From positions 186,001-250,000 of the forward strand of contig NZ_JAHCDA010000002.1 of assembly GCF_018413645.1 (NCBI RefSeq): a stretch of DNA of 64,000 nucleotides. The letters run 5' to 3'. The translations under genes and the position numbers were made by a program. This DNA comes from Roseococcus pinisoli (GTDB lineage: Bacteria; Pseudomonadota; Alphaproteobacteria; Acetobacterales; Acetobacteraceae). Shown here one piece after another: positions 41,583-52,226 of this stretch. Below the pieces are notes generated by a model, which did no database searches, was not told the DNA's origin, and saw only the letters and a program-made list of their open reading frames with translations. Each line of letters opens with the position of its first letter. Positions within the stretch are counted from its first letter, which is position 1.

Positions 41583-42557
41583 CTATTCGGGCTCGATGCC
41601 GGCGCCGCGGATCATCTCGCCCCAGGCGGCGATCTGCTGCACGACGAAGTTCCCGAGCTCGGCGGGCGTGGAGGTGCCGCCGTCGAAGCCCATATCGGCC
41701 ATGCGGGTGCGATATTCGGGCCGGGCGCCGATGCGCTGCATGGCGGCCGCGAGCGTTGCCGTCACCTCGGGCGGCAGGCGCGCCGGGCCGAAGAAGGCGG
41801 CGAAGCTGAGCAGGTCGAAGCCGTTGAGGCCCTGTTCGGCCAAGGTCAGCGCCTCCGGCACCAGGGCCGAGCGCGCGGCGCTGGTGATGCCCAGCTGCCG
41901 CATCCGCCCCTCGCGCACATGGCCGAGCGAGGGCGTGAGGTCGATCACGATGCTGGAGACGCGGCCGGCGATGACGTCGGTGATGGCCGGCGGCGTCGAG
42001 CGGTAGGGAACATGCAGCATCTCCACCCCGCCCAGGCGGGCGATGGTCGCGCCCGCGACGATCCCGGTGCCGTTGCCGCTGGCATAGCTGAGCGTGCCCG
42101 GACGTGCCCGCGCGAGCGCCAGGAATTCCTGCAGGTTCCGCGCCGGAAGCTCCGGGTTGATCGCCAGCCAGAAGACGTAGTTGCCGAGCTTGCTGATCGG
42201 GGTGAAGTCGCCGACCGGGTCGTATTCCATGCGCTTCAGCAGCCAGGGATTGGCCGCATGTGTCGTGTTGGTGGTGATGAAGAGCGTGTGGCCGTCGGGC
42301 GGGCTGCGCATCACGGCGGTGGCGGCGATGGTACCGTTGGCGCCGGCGCGATTCTCGACGGTGATGGGCGTGCCGCCCAGCTCGACCGAGAGCATCTGCG
42401 CGACGACGCGGGCCACGGCGTCCGTGCCCGACCCGGCCGCGAAGGGAACGATGATGTTGATGGGCCGGCTGGGGTGCCAGGCGCCCTGCGCATAGGCGCC
42501 GGACGAAAGGAAGGGCGCCGCCAGCAAGGGGGCGGCGAGTAAGGCTCTACGCTGCAT
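41583..42557 (-). CDS. Bug-family (TctC) tripartite tricarboxylate transporter binding protein
   Basis: 324 aa from ATG 42557. The signal peptide MQRRALLAAPLLAAPFLSSG...AYA is followed by PSRPINIIVPFAAGSGTDAVAR, the hallmark Bug start. VENRAGANGTIAATAV and LSYASGNGTGIVAG follow. A periplasmic solute-binding protein, common in large paralogous sets in Acetobacteraceae and Burkholderiales. The TctA/TctB membrane subunits are not adjacent. It presumably captures the substrate or product of the neighbouring hydrolases. Confidence 0.92.
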   Translation of the reverse strand: MQRRALLAAPLLAAPFLSSGAYAQGAWHPSRPINIIVPFAAGSGTDAVARVVAQMLSVELGGTPITVENRAGANGTIAATAVMRSPPDGHTLFITTNTTHAANPWLLKRMEYDPVGDFTPISKLGNYVFWLAINPELPARNLQEFLALARARPGTLSYASGNGTGIVAGATIARLGGVEMLHVPYRSTPPAITDVIAGRVSSIVIDLTPSLGHVREGRMRQLGITSAARSALVPEALTLAEQGLNGFDLLSFAAFFGPARLPPEVTATLAAAMQRIGARPEYRTRMADMGFDGGTSTPAELGNFVVQQIAAWGEMIRGAGIEPE

Positions 42558-42674
42558 GATGATGGTCTCACTCCCGGTGGGCGGGCCGCTTGGTCGCGGC
42601 CTTCGTCCCACCGGCGAGTGTAGACGAGGAGTGTCGCCGAAAGCACGCCGCCCGGGGAGGACGACGTGCCGCAT

Positions 42675-43883
42675 TCAGGCGGTCTCCATCTCGGCGACCG
42701 CGAGGATGGTCGCGAGGCTGGCGCGCATGCCGCGCAACGACCCCTCGATCTCCACGTCGATCCATTCCTCCAGCGAATGCGCCCGGCCGCCCTGGCCGCC
42801 GGAGCCGATGCGCAGCGCGGGCACCCCGAGGCTCATGGGGATATTGGCGTCGGTCGAGGACCATTCGAAGGAGGGGGAGTAGCCCTCGGCCGCGACCGCC
42901 GCCGCCGCCAGGCGCGCGATGGGCGAGCCCTGCGCCGTCTGCCCGGCCGGACGGTCGCCGACCCGCACCAGCTCGACGGTGATCTTGCCGTCGCGCGCCG
43001 CGTTCTCGCCCGCCACCGCCCGGTCCACGCCCTCGAGGAAGAGGCGGTCCAGCCGGTTCAGCTCCTCCAGCGAGGCGGAGCGCAGGTCCACCTCCATGGT
43101 GATGGTCTCCGGGATGGCGTTGATGGAGGTGCCGCCGCCGACCACGCTGACGCAATGGGTGGTGACCGGATCGCGCGGCACCTCGATGGCGGCCAGCGTC
43201 CGCGCCGCCTCGGCCATGGCGTACATCGGGTTCACGAGCCCGAAGGCCGAGAAGCTGTGCCCACCCGGGCCCCGGAAGATGACCCGATAGCGCCGGGAGC
43301 CGATGCCGCCGGTCACGATCCGGTCGACCTCGGGGCTGTCCACGGTGAAGAAGGCGCGGAAGCGCTCGCGGTTCGGGTGGTTCGCGAAGAGGTGGCGGAC
43401 GCCGCGAAGGTCGCCCAGCCCCTCTTCGCCGACATCGCCGACGAAGAGGATGTCGTGCCGCGTGCGGATGCCGGCCGCGTCCATGGCGCGCAGGAAGCCG
43501 AGGTTCACGGCCAGGCTGCGCGTGTCGTCGCCCACGCCGGGCGCGAAGAGCTTCGTGCCCTCGCGCCGGACGCGGACGTCGGTGCCCGCCGGGAAGACGG
43601 TATCGAGATGCGCGGCCACGACCACGACGTCGCCGTTGCCGAAGCCGCGGCGCAGCCCGAAGACATTGCCGACCTCGTCCTGGCCGACCTCTTCCAGCCC
43701 GTGGGCCTTCAGCATCTCCAGGTAGGCGGCCGCCCGCTTCTCCTCGCCGAAGGGCGGCGAGGGGATCTCGGTGAGCGTGATGATGTCGTCGACGATGCGC
43801 TCGTGCTCGGCCCGCATCGTGTCGCAGGCGCGGCGGTAGCCGGCGTCGGCGCGGATCGCGGCGATGGTCTGGTCGGTCGTCAT
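42675..43883 (-). CDS. M20-family metallopeptidase/amidohydrolase
   Basis: 402 aa. The metal-site motifs AAHLDTVFPAG, GVGDDTRSLAV, GDVGEEGLGDLRG and GGHSFSAFG identify an M20 (peptidase T/ArgE-like) fold with dimerisation domain. Start is coupled to the preceding stop (TGATG). It probably hydrolyses a peptide or N-acyl amino acid made in this operon. Confidence 0.9.
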   Translation of the reverse strand: MTTDQTIAAIRADAGYRRACDTMRAEHERIVDDIITLTEIPSPPFGEEKRAAAYLEMLKAHGLEEVGQDEVGNVFGLRRGFGNGDVVVVAAHLDTVFPAGTDVRVRREGTKLFAPGVGDDTRSLAVNLGFLRAMDAAGIRTRHDILFVGDVGEEGLGDLRGVRHLFANHPNRERFRAFFTVDSPEVDRIVTGGIGSRRYRVIFRGPGGHSFSAFGLVNPMYAMAEAARTLAAIEVPRDPVTTHCVSVVGGGTSINAIPETITMEVDLRSASLEELNRLDRLFLEGVDRAVAGENAARDGKITVELVRVGDRPAGQTAQGSPIARLAAAAVAAEGYSPSFEWSSTDANIPMSLGVPALRIGSGGQGGRAHSLEEWIDVEIEGSLRGMRASLATILAVAEMETA

Positions 43884-44851
43884 CAGACGATCTTGTTGAT
43901 CAGATCGGTGCGGCCCGCCTTCAGCCGGTCGATGTTCTCCATCATGATGTCGAGGACATTGTCCTCGAAGGCGCAGGTCTCGCCGCCGGTATGCGGGGCC
44001 AGGAAGGCGTTGGGCAGCGTCCAGAGGGGCGATTCCTCCGGCAGCGGCTCGACCGCCATCACGTCCAGGCCGGCGCCCTTGATGCGGTTGGAGCTCAGCG
44101 CCTCGATCATCGCCTCCTCGTCCACCACCTTGCCGCGCGCGCAGTTCACCAGATAGGCGGTGGGCTTCATCAGCGCGAAGGCCTTGGCGTCGATCAGGTT
44201 GGTCGTCTCCGGCGTCAGCGGGCAGACCAGCACGACGAAGTCGGCGCGCGGCAGCAGCTTCGGCAGGTCGGCGGTCGCGTGCACCTCATCCGCGCCGGCG
44301 GCGCCGGAAGCGGGGTTGGCGCGCACGCCGATGACCGTCATCTCGAAGGCCTTCAGCAGCCGGATCACGCGGGCGCCGATATTGCCCATGCCCACGACGA
44401 TCGCGGTCTTGCCGGCCAGCTCGTCCTCGCGGATGGCGAAGTCGCTCTTCATGCCGGCCCAGTGCTTCCGGTGCTGGTCGTCGCGCGCGACGAAGAGGCG
44501 GCGCACCATGCCGAGCATGAGACCCACCGCATGCTCGCTCACCGCGGCCGCATTGGCGCCGGCGGCGTTGGACAGCGTGATGCCGCGCGACTTCAGCATG
44601 TCGCGGTCGAAGGCGTCGGTGCCCGAGGAGAGGGCCTGGACATACTTCAGGCGGGGCGAGAGCTCGGGCAGGTGGTTGCGCCAGAAGCCGCTGCAGACCA
44701 GCACGTCGGCCTCGCCGATGCGGGCCTCGAGCTCTTCCAGGCTGCGCACCTCAAAGGAGGGGTAGGGGCCGCTGCGGTCGGCGAAGCGATCACCGGTGCG
44801 ATAGGCGATATGCGCGAAGCAGATGGTAGGCGAGGCAGGAAAAGAACTCAC
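43883..44851 (-). CDS. D-2-hydroxyacid dehydrogenase, NAD-binding
   Basis: 322 aa. NAD-binding VVGMGNIGARVIRLLKAF, the LVCPLTPETTNLIDA block, NCARGKVVDEEAMIEAL and the catalytic His in APHTGGETCAF (with Arg and Glu in the preceding blocks) are all in place. It interconverts a 2-ketoacid and D-2-hydroxyacid. Both ends overlap operon neighbours. Confidence 0.9.
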   Translation of the reverse strand: MSSFPASPTICFAHIAYRTGDRFADRSGPYPSFEVRSLEELEARIGEADVLVCSGFWRNHLPELSPRLKYVQALSSGTDAFDRDMLKSRGITLSNAAGANAAAVSEHAVGLMLGMVRRLFVARDDQHRKHWAGMKSDFAIREDELAGKTAIVVGMGNIGARVIRLLKAFEMTVIGVRANPASGAAGADEVHATADLPKLLPRADFVVLVCPLTPETTNLIDAKAFALMKPTAYLVNCARGKVVDEEAMIEALSSNRIKGAGLDVMAVEPLPEESPLWTLPNAFLAPHTGGETCAFEDNVLDIMMENIDRLKAGRTDLINKIV

Positions 44852-45894
44852 GCAGCAGACTCCTCAAGAAAGACCTGCACCGCCTGGAAGAGGGCGCCGC
44901 GATTGCGCTCCATCCACATTCCATGGGTGCCTTCGCCCAGCAGCACCAGCCGCTTGCCGGGCGAGGCCGTGAGCAGCGGGAAGAGCGTCTGAGCCATGTA
45001 GGGGGGCGTATCCTGGTCCCATTCGCCGAGAACCAGCAGCGTGGGCGCGGTGATCTTCGCCGGGTCGTAGAAAGGCCGGCCGGCGGACCAGTATTCGCGG
45101 CCGTCGGCCGTGCTGCCGTTGGGCGCGCGCAGGGCCGGCGGGTTGCGGCGCTGCCCCTCGGGATCGGTCGCCCAGGTCACGCCGGCCCAATGCTCGAACC
45201 AGCCGGGTGGGACGAGGCCGGCGCGCGCCGCCTCGGGCACGCCCGCGCCGCGGCGGGAGCGGGCGGATTCCTGCGTCACGAAGCGATAGGCGCCGAGGTC
45301 GCCGCCCGGATCGGCCAGCGAGGGCGTCTGCCGCAGCCAGACCGGGGCGTAGAGGACCAGCCGCTCGACGACCGAGGGATTGTCCGCCGCAAAGCGGCCC
45401 ATCAGCGCCGTGCCCCAGGAATAGCCCAGGTGGATGCACTTCGGGATGGAGCGGCGGTTGCGCACGAAGGCGGAGACGGCCGCGATGTCGAGCAGCGCCG
45501 TCTCGCCGCGCACGATCGGCGGGTTGGCCTCCGGCGGCTGGGACATCTCGGGCGGGCGCGTCGAGCGGCCGTAGCCGCGGATATCCAGGCACCAGACGTC
45601 GAAGCCGCGGCCGGCGATGTAGTCCATCCAGGACAGGCCGCCGAGCGGCAGGTCGAAGGCGGTATGGGCGGGGTAGGTCGCGCCATGCACCATGATGAGG
45701 GTGCGGCCGGGGCTAAAGGTGGTCAGGCTCTCCGGCCGCTTGTTGCGGACGAAGATCTCGATGCCGGGGCTGCCGTCGCCCACGGGCACCATGAACTCTT
45801 CGGTGACGATGCGCGGCGCCTGCGCCTGCGCGGGCGAGGTCAGGACCACGGGCGCGGCGAGGGCCGGAGCGGCGAGCAAGGCGCGGCGGTGCAT
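44848..45894 (-). CDS. Secreted alpha/beta hydrolase
   Basis: 348 aa with a signal peptide (HRRALLAAPALAAPVVLTSPAQA...). The fold shows MVHGATYPAHTAFD (oxyanion region), the nucleophile elbow GYSWGT, and an Asp (GEWDQDTPP) plus His (GEGTHGMW). First gene of the six-gene minus-strand operon, so it probably attacks the substrate in the periplasm. Specificity unknown. Confidence 0.88.
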   Translation of the reverse strand: MHRRALLAAPALAAPVVLTSPAQAQAPRIVTEEFMVPVGDGSPGIEIFVRNKRPESLTTFSPGRTLIMVHGATYPAHTAFDLPLGGLSWMDYIAGRGFDVWCLDIRGYGRSTRPPEMSQPPEANPPIVRGETALLDIAAVSAFVRNRRSIPKCIHLGYSWGTALMGRFAADNPSVVERLVLYAPVWLRQTPSLADPGGDLGAYRFVTQESARSRRGAGVPEAARAGLVPPGWFEHWAGVTWATDPEGQRRNPPALRAPNGSTADGREYWSAGRPFYDPAKITAPTLLVLGEWDQDTPPYMAQTLFPLLTASPGKRLVLLGEGTHGMWMERNRGALFQAVQVFLEESAA

Positions 45895-45979
45895 GGGTCT
45901 CTCCCTTGGATTGGAAGCAGCCTAGCTAAGGCCGAGAGGTTCCGCGAGGGGGGCGCCGTGCTGTCCTCGCGGGGCCGCA

Positions 45980-47068
45980 TCAGCGCTCGCAGCGGATGAA
46001 AAGAGTGCTGCGGTGAATGAGCTCGCCCACATCGGCGGTGCTCCGGTCCGGCCCGGTGCTCTCGGCCGTCCGCACGTTCACCCCCGCCCGGCGCAGGAAG
46101 CCGAGCGCCGCCTGGCCCTGGACCGCGAAATTGATGTTCTGGGCGATATCGCCCGTGCGGCGGCTGACCGCCTGGGCGTTCAGCTTGGAGACGACGACCC
46201 CCACGATGTTCCCCTGCATGTCGACCAGCGGGCCGCCCGAATTGCCGGGCTGCACCTCGGCGCTGATCTGGTACTGGTTGGGGTTGTCGCCCAGGCCGCG
46301 CAGCCCGTTGATCTCGCCGCGCGTGAGCTTGGGGTCGGAGCTGAGCAGCCCGGCCAGCGGGAAGCCGTAGGCCACCACGCTCTCGCCGCGCCGGATGGCG
46401 GGCGCCGATCGGAAGGCGACGGTGGGGCCGACCAGGCCCGGCACGGCCAGCACCGCGACGTCGAGCGCCGCGTCCATGCGCGCCGGCGGCACGGCAGCGA
46501 GCCAATGGCCGGTCGGCGTGCGCAGGATGATGCGGTTGCAGTTGTCGACCACGTGGTGATTGGTCATCACCCGCCCTTCGGCGACGAGGAAGCCGGTGCC
46601 GGTCGAGACGGCGCGGGCCTGGGCGTTGGGGGGCGCCTGCTGGGTCCCGGGCGCCGGGCCGGCGAGGGGCCCCGAGGTCGGCTGCCGGGCGGCCGAGGGC
46701 GCGGCGGCGCGAGCATTCGCCAGGTCGATGTTGCGGTTGGCGCAGATGTCCTGGTCGCGCAGCAGCACCTCGCGCGCATCGGACAGGACCAGGCGCAGGT
46801 CGAACCGGCAGCCCGCATCGGCATTGGGGGTCACCCGGAAGCCGCCGCCATCCGTTAGCGGCCGGTCGGGGCGCAGGAGGTTGCCGCCCCAGTCGCCCTC
46901 GCCGCCGCGGGGGCTGCGGACCGCGAAGAGCTGCGTGGCATCCGCGCCCGTGCGGTTGACGATGCGGAAGCCCTGCGGCCCACCCGAGGGGGCAGCGGGC
47001 TGCGCGGAGGCGAGGGGCGCCACCAGGACGGAAAGGCCGAGGGCCAGGGCGGTCAGAGCAGGAAGCAT
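45980..47068 (-). CDS. Trypsin-like serine protease, exported
   Basis: 362 aa from ATG 47068, after which a signal peptide (LTALALGLSVLVAPLASA) is evident. The protease domain has His in TNHHVVDNC, Asp in DAALDVAVL and Ser in QPGNSGGPLVD, the full DegP/HtrA-type triad. No PDZ domain follows. The N-terminal 120 residues form a separate beta-rich module. Probably periplasmic; divergent from cueR. Confidence 0.88.
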   Translation of the reverse strand: MLPALTALALGLSVLVAPLASAQPAAPSGGPQGFRIVNRTGADATQLFAVRSPRGGEGDWGGNLLRPDRPLTDGGGFRVTPNADAGCRFDLRLVLSDAREVLLRDQDICANRNIDLANARAAAPSAARQPTSGPLAGPAPGTQQAPPNAQARAVSTGTGFLVAEGRVMTNHHVVDNCNRIILRTPTGHWLAAVPPARMDAALDVAVLAVPGLVGPTVAFRSAPAIRRGESVVAYGFPLAGLLSSDPKLTRGEINGLRGLGDNPNQYQISAEVQPGNSGGPLVDMQGNIVGVVVSKLNAQAVSRRTGDIAQNINFAVQGQAALGFLRRAGVNVRTAESTGPDRSTADVGELIHRSTLFIRCER

Positions 47069-47310
47069 GGCTATGATGTGCCCCGCGCACTGCAGGACGA
47101 CAAGCCGTGGCCCCATCTGTCAGCGCAGAGGCGGCGGGCGACGCGGAGAATCGACGCGGGGCTGTAAAATCTTTCATCGGAATGTTTTTTCTGCGCCGCC
47201 TTATTCACCCTTCCCGCGTTGGAGGGCTGTCATTCCGAGGCTGGTAAGGCATCTCGATCAGCCAGCCTGGGGGACGGGCGCAAGCCATCTCGTGAACTTC
47301 GGAGGATGAG

Positions 47311-47718
47311 ATGAATATCGGTGAGGCTGCAGCGGCGAGCGGTGTGAGTGCGAAGATGATTCGGCACTACGAGACCCTGGGCCTGATCCAGCCGCAACGG
47401 CGAAAGAACAACTATCGAGCCTATACGGAGAAGAACGTGGCGGTTCTTCGTTTCATCCGGCATGCGCGGGACCTGGCCTTCCCGCTCTCCGAAGTGAAGC
47501 GCCTATTGGGACTCTGGCAGGACGATACCCGGCAGAGCGCGGATGTCCGTCGGATCGCGCTCGGTCATGTGGAGGCCTTGGAGGAGAAGGCGCGCTCGCT
47601 GCGGGCGGTCGCGGATTCGCTTCGCCACCTGGCGCGCACCTGCCAGGGGAACGAACGCCCCGAATGCCCGATCCTGGAGCACATGGAGGGCACGCAGAAT
47701 GCCCACCACCCTCATTGA
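47311..47718 (+). CDS. cueR: Cu(I)-responsive MerR-family regulator
   Basis: 135 aa. The MerR helix-turn-helix (MNIGEAAAASGVSAKMIRHYE) and dimerisation helix are followed by the C-terminal metal loop CQGNERPEC, which has the Cys pair spacing of CueR. It senses cytosolic Cu(I) and activates copper export genes. No copA is adjacent, but a small HMA-like gene overlaps its end. A dyad (CCCTTCC...GGAGGG, 47208-47226) upstream may be its own operator. Confidence 0.9.
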   Translation: MNIGEAAAASGVSAKMIRHYETLGLIQPQRRKNNYRAYTEKNVAVLRFIRHARDLAFPLSEVKRLLGLWQDDTRQSADVRRIALGHVEALEEKARSLRAVADSLRHLARTCQGNERPECPILEHMEGTQNAHHPH

Positions 47719-47953
47719 GGTATCGGTGGAAGGTCTGAACGGCCGCGCCTCGCGCGCGGCCGTGATGTTGGCGATCGAGGCCCGCGACCCGGCAGCGGTG
47801 GTGGAGGTCGACGCCGTGAGCGGCCAGGTACGCACCGAGACCACGCTGGATCTGGCCGAGTTTCTTCACCTCATCGAAGGCTGCGGCTGCCGGCCCTTGC
47901 TGCAGCCCGAGGCCATCATCCACGCCGGCGGAGCGCGATCCGATCTGGGCTGA
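47699..47953 (+). CDS. HMA-like copper-chaperone relative without CxxC
   Basis: 84 aa starting inside cueR. Length and strand pattern (IEVSVEGLNGRASRAAVML followed by AIEARDPAAVVEVDAVSG) follow the heavy-metal-associated fold, but the metal loop GMxCxxC is replaced by GLNGRAS. A Cys pair instead occurs near the C-terminus (GCGCRP). This suggests a structural homologue with altered metal binding, or a cueR partner. Family membership is inferred. Confidence 0.6.
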   Translation: MPTTLIEVSVEGLNGRASRAAVMLAIEARDPAAVVEVDAVSGQVRTETTLDLAEFLHLIEGCGCRPLLQPEAIIHAGGARSDLG

Positions 47954-47999
47954 GGAAAAGGCGGGCCTGAGGGTACTGCCTCCAAGCGCGAAGCCATGA

Positions 48000-48033
48000 A
48001 AAAGGCCCGCCGGATTGCTCCGGCGGGCCTTTT
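48000..48033. terminator. Bidirectional intrinsic terminator
   Basis: A perfect 14-bp stem (AAAAGGCCCGCCGG / CCGGCGGGCCTTTT) with a six-base loop and A/T tracts on both sides. It lies between the convergent cueR operon and the BI-1 gene and can terminate either strand. Confidence 0.85.
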
Positions 48034-48086
48034 CTGTGGACGCCTTGCCGGGGACCTCACGGCCCCCGGAAGGACGGCCTGCCTGA

Positions 48087-48884
48087 TCAGTCGCGGCGGA
48101 CGCCGGCGAACTGCAGCAGGAACTGGAACAGGTTGATGAAGTTCAGGTAGAGGCCCAGCGCGTCCATCACGCTGCGCTTGCCCGCCTGGTCCGTGCCCTC
48201 GGCGTAGGAGTACTCGATGTAGTCGTTCTTGATCCGCTGCGTGTCATAGGCCGTGAGGCCGCAGAAGATCACGACGCCCAGGATCGAGACCACGAAGGTC
48301 ATCATCGGCGACTGGACGAAGATGTTCACGACCGAGGCGAGGATGATGCCGATCAGGCCCATGAGCATGAAGCTGCCCATCTTCGTCAGGTCGGTCTTCG
48401 TCGTGTAGCCGATGAGGCTCATGGACGCGAACATCGCGGCGCAGATGAAGAAGGTGCTGGCGATCGACGTCGAGGTGTAGACGATGAAGATGTTCGCCAT
48501 GCTGGCGCCCATCACGGCGCAGAACGCCCAGAACAGGGCCTGCGCCGTCGTCTTGCTGACGCGGTTGATGCCGAAGGACAGCACCAGCACGAAGACCAGC
48601 GGGGCGAAGATCGCGGCGTAGCCGAGGATCGTCGGCGCCGTCGCGAAGCCGCGCGGCGTGCGGACCACGGCGAAGAACAGCTGCTGGATGGCGGGGGTGT
48701 TGGCGATCAGATAGGCGACGATGCCCGTCAGCGCCAGGCCGGAGGCCATCCAGTTGTAGACGCGCAGCATATAGGCGCGCAGGCCGGCATCGATCGAGGC
48801 GGCATCCACACCAGCCGTGCGGCCCCAGCCTTGCGGCACGGCCCCTTGGGGCTGCGTCCACCGCGATTCGGGTTGGAAAGCCAT
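48087..48884 (-). CDS. Bax inhibitor-1/YccA-family membrane protein
   Basis: 265 aa with seven transmembrane helices from about residue 35 onward. Blocks such as YMLRVYNWMASGLALTGIVAY, ALFWAFCAVMGASMANIF and SILGVVIFCGLTAYDTQRIK are typical of the TMBIM/YccA family. The C-terminal ALGLYLNFINLFQFLLQ completes the fold. Inner-membrane protein linked to FtsH and calcium/proton leak; housekeeping in alphaproteobacteria. Confidence 0.93.
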   Translation of the reverse strand: MAFQPESRWTQPQGAVPQGWGRTAGVDAASIDAGLRAYMLRVYNWMASGLALTGIVAYLIANTPAIQQLFFAVVRTPRGFATAPTILGYAAIFAPLVFVLVLSFGINRVSKTTAQALFWAFCAVMGASMANIFIVYTSTSIASTFFICAAMFASMSLIGYTTKTDLTKMGSFMLMGLIGIILASVVNIFVQSPMMTFVVSILGVVIFCGLTAYDTQRIKNDYIEYSYAEGTDQAGKRSVMDALGLYLNFINLFQFLLQFAGVRRD

Positions 48885-49002
48885 GAAGTTGTGTCCTCCT
48901 AAAGGGTCTCAACGACCCATGCGGCCATCATATGGAGTTTCTGTAATCCGATTCAACGGATTTCGGAACCCCTGGAAAGCGCCCGCTGGCCGGCGGACCG
49001 CC

Positions 49003-51497
49003 TCATTCGTTGCGCAGCAGAGGGGCCGGCCGCACCCGAAGGGCAAGGGCCGTCCCGGCATAGCCGAAGGTCAGCACCAGAAGCATGCAGCCGGCCACGG
49101 TCAAGGCCAGCGTGCCCGGCAGGAAGACCCAGGGCTGGTTCATCACGAAGGTCACGACGGCATAGGCCGCGGCGGTGCCGGCCAGCGCCGCGAGCCCCCC
49201 GGCAAAGGCGCCCAGAACCCCGAACTCCACCAGGAACGCGCGCAGGATCTGCCCTCGCGTAGCGCCCACCGTCTTGAGCAGCACGGCCTCGCGCACCCGC
49301 CGGCGCTGCCCGGCGGCCACGGCGCCGGCCAGGACCAGCGCGCCGGCCAGCAGGGTGACGGAGCCCGTCGCCGTCAGGGCGCCGCCGATGCGGCCCAGAA
49401 GTGCGGCCACCTGCTCCAGCGCCTCCCGCACGCGGATGCCCGAGACATTGGGCAGCGCGTCGGTGATCCGGCGCAGCAACGCGGAATCGGCCGAGGCATC
49501 GCCCCGGACGGTGGCGATATGGGTGTGCGGCGCCGAGGAGAGCAGCCCGGGTGAGGCGATCAGGGTGAAGTTCATCCCGAGGCTCCGCCATTCCACCTGC
49601 CGGAGATTGGCGATGGTCAGGTCGATGTCGCGGCCGAGCACGCTGATGGTGATGGTGTCGCCGATTCCCACGCCCCAGCCGCGGGCGATATTGGCGTCGA
49701 AGGAAACCAGCGGCGGCCCGTCATAGTCCGGCGCCCACCACTGCCCGGCGACGAGCTGCGTGCCCTCGGGCATGGCGCCGGTATAGGTCAGCCCGCGATC
49801 GCCGCGCAGCGCCCAGGCGCTGTCCTGGCTGGGCCGCACCTGCTCGGCTGGGACGCCCTTCACCGCGACGATCTGCGCCCGCAGGCTCGGCACGCGGCGG
49901 ACTTCCTCGACGCCCGGGGTGCCGCGGGCGAGTTCGTCGAAGCGCTCGGCCTGGTCGGGCTGGATGTCGATGAAGAAGAAGTTGGGCGCGCGGGCCGGCA
50001 TCTCGCTGCCGATGGCATTGCGCAGATTGCCCTCGATCTGGGCGATGGCCGCGAGCGTCGTGAGGCCGAGGCCGAGGGCGACCAGCAGGATCGGCGTGGC
50101 CGAGCCCGGCCGGTGCAGGTTCGCGAGGCCAAGCCGCCAGGCCGGCCGCCGGATGCCGTGAAGCGACCGCGCCCCGGCCATCAGCACCCAGGCGCCGCCG
50201 CGGAAGAGGGCCATGGCCGCCAGCGCCCCCAGGCAGAAATAGAGGCCGAAGAGCGGGCGGTCGGCCGTGCCGATGACCAGCGCGACCAGGGCCACCGCCG
50301 CCACGGCATTGGCCGCGGCCACCTTCCAGCCCGCCCAGCTGCCTTCCGAGCTCAGCGTGTCGCGGAACAGGGCGGCGCCGGGGATGCGGCCCGCCCGGCC
50401 CAGCGGCCAGAGCGCGAAGGAAAGGGCGGTCAGCAGGCCGAAGAGCGCCGCCATGGCCAGCGGCGCCGGATAGACGGCGAGGCGCGGCGGAATGGGGAGG
50501 GTGGCGCCGAGGGCCTGCGCGGCCAGCCAGGTCAGGAACAGCCCGCCGACCAGCCCGAGGGCGATGCCGAGCACGGAGAGGGTCATCACCTGGATCAGAT
50601 AGGCCGAGAAGATGGCGGTCGTCGGCGCGCCCATGCAGCGCAGGGTCGCGATGGTGCGGGACCGTGCCTCCAGCCAGGCGCGCACGCCCGTCGCGACGCC
50701 GATGCCACCGACGAGCAGCGCCGTCAGCCCGGCCAGGGTCAGGAAAGAGGCCGCACGGTCGAGGAAGCGGTTCACGCCGGGCTCGGCTTGGTCGGCCCGG
50801 CGGAGGCGCCAGGGCGCGCTGGGGAAGGCGGCGGTGAGCTCGGTCGCGAAGGCGCGGGCCGAGACGCCCTCGGGCAGACGGAAGCGATATTCGTAGGAGA
50901 CGAGGCTGCCGGGCTGGATGAGGCCGGTGGCCGGCAGCTCGCTCAGCGGAATGAGGGCGCGCGGGCCGAAGATGGTCGGCGTGGCCACACGGTCCGGCTC
51001 CTCGGTGATACGCGCGGCGAAGGTGACCTCGGCCTCGCCCAGCCGGAGCCGGTCGCCGGGCGAGATGCCGAGGCGCTCGGCCACGCTCGGCTCGACCATG
51101 ACGACGGCACCGTCCAGCCGCGCCGCGGGTTCCAGCCCCAGCGTGCCGTAGAGGGGGTAGCGATCGTCCACGGCCTTGAGCTCGACGAGCAGGCGCTCGC
51201 CACTGGGGGCGATGAGCATGCTGCGCAGCAGGGCGACCTCACTGACGGTCGCGCCCCGGGCACGGACCCAGTCCAGCACCTCCGGCTCGGCCGGCTGGCT
51301 GCGGGCGCGGATCTCGAGATCGCCGCCCAGGATGCGGGCGCCGTCGGCCTGGAGCCCGGCCTCGACGCCGGCGCGCAGGCTGCCCACGGCGGCGATCGCC
51401 GCCACGCCGAGCGCGAGGCAGGCCAGAACGATGCGCAGGCCCTTTGACCCGCCGCGCAACTCGCGGCGCGCCAGGGTCCAGCCGAGGCGCAGGTTCC

Positions 51498-51501
<4 letters not shown>
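49003..51501 (-). CDS. ABC transporter permease, FtsX family (YbbP-like)
   Basis: 832 aa with an N-terminal helix, two FtsX-type membrane blocks (about residues 255-380 and 710-820) and large periplasmic MacB-like domains. It begins RLGWTLARRELRGG, typical of YbbP. Its start overlaps the stop of the ATPase gene by four bases. With the ATPase it would form a type VII-like exporter or lipid/lysophospholipid transporter, consistent with tesA next door. Confidence 0.9.
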
Positions 51502-52224
<723 letters not shown>

Positions 52225-52226
<2 letters not shown>

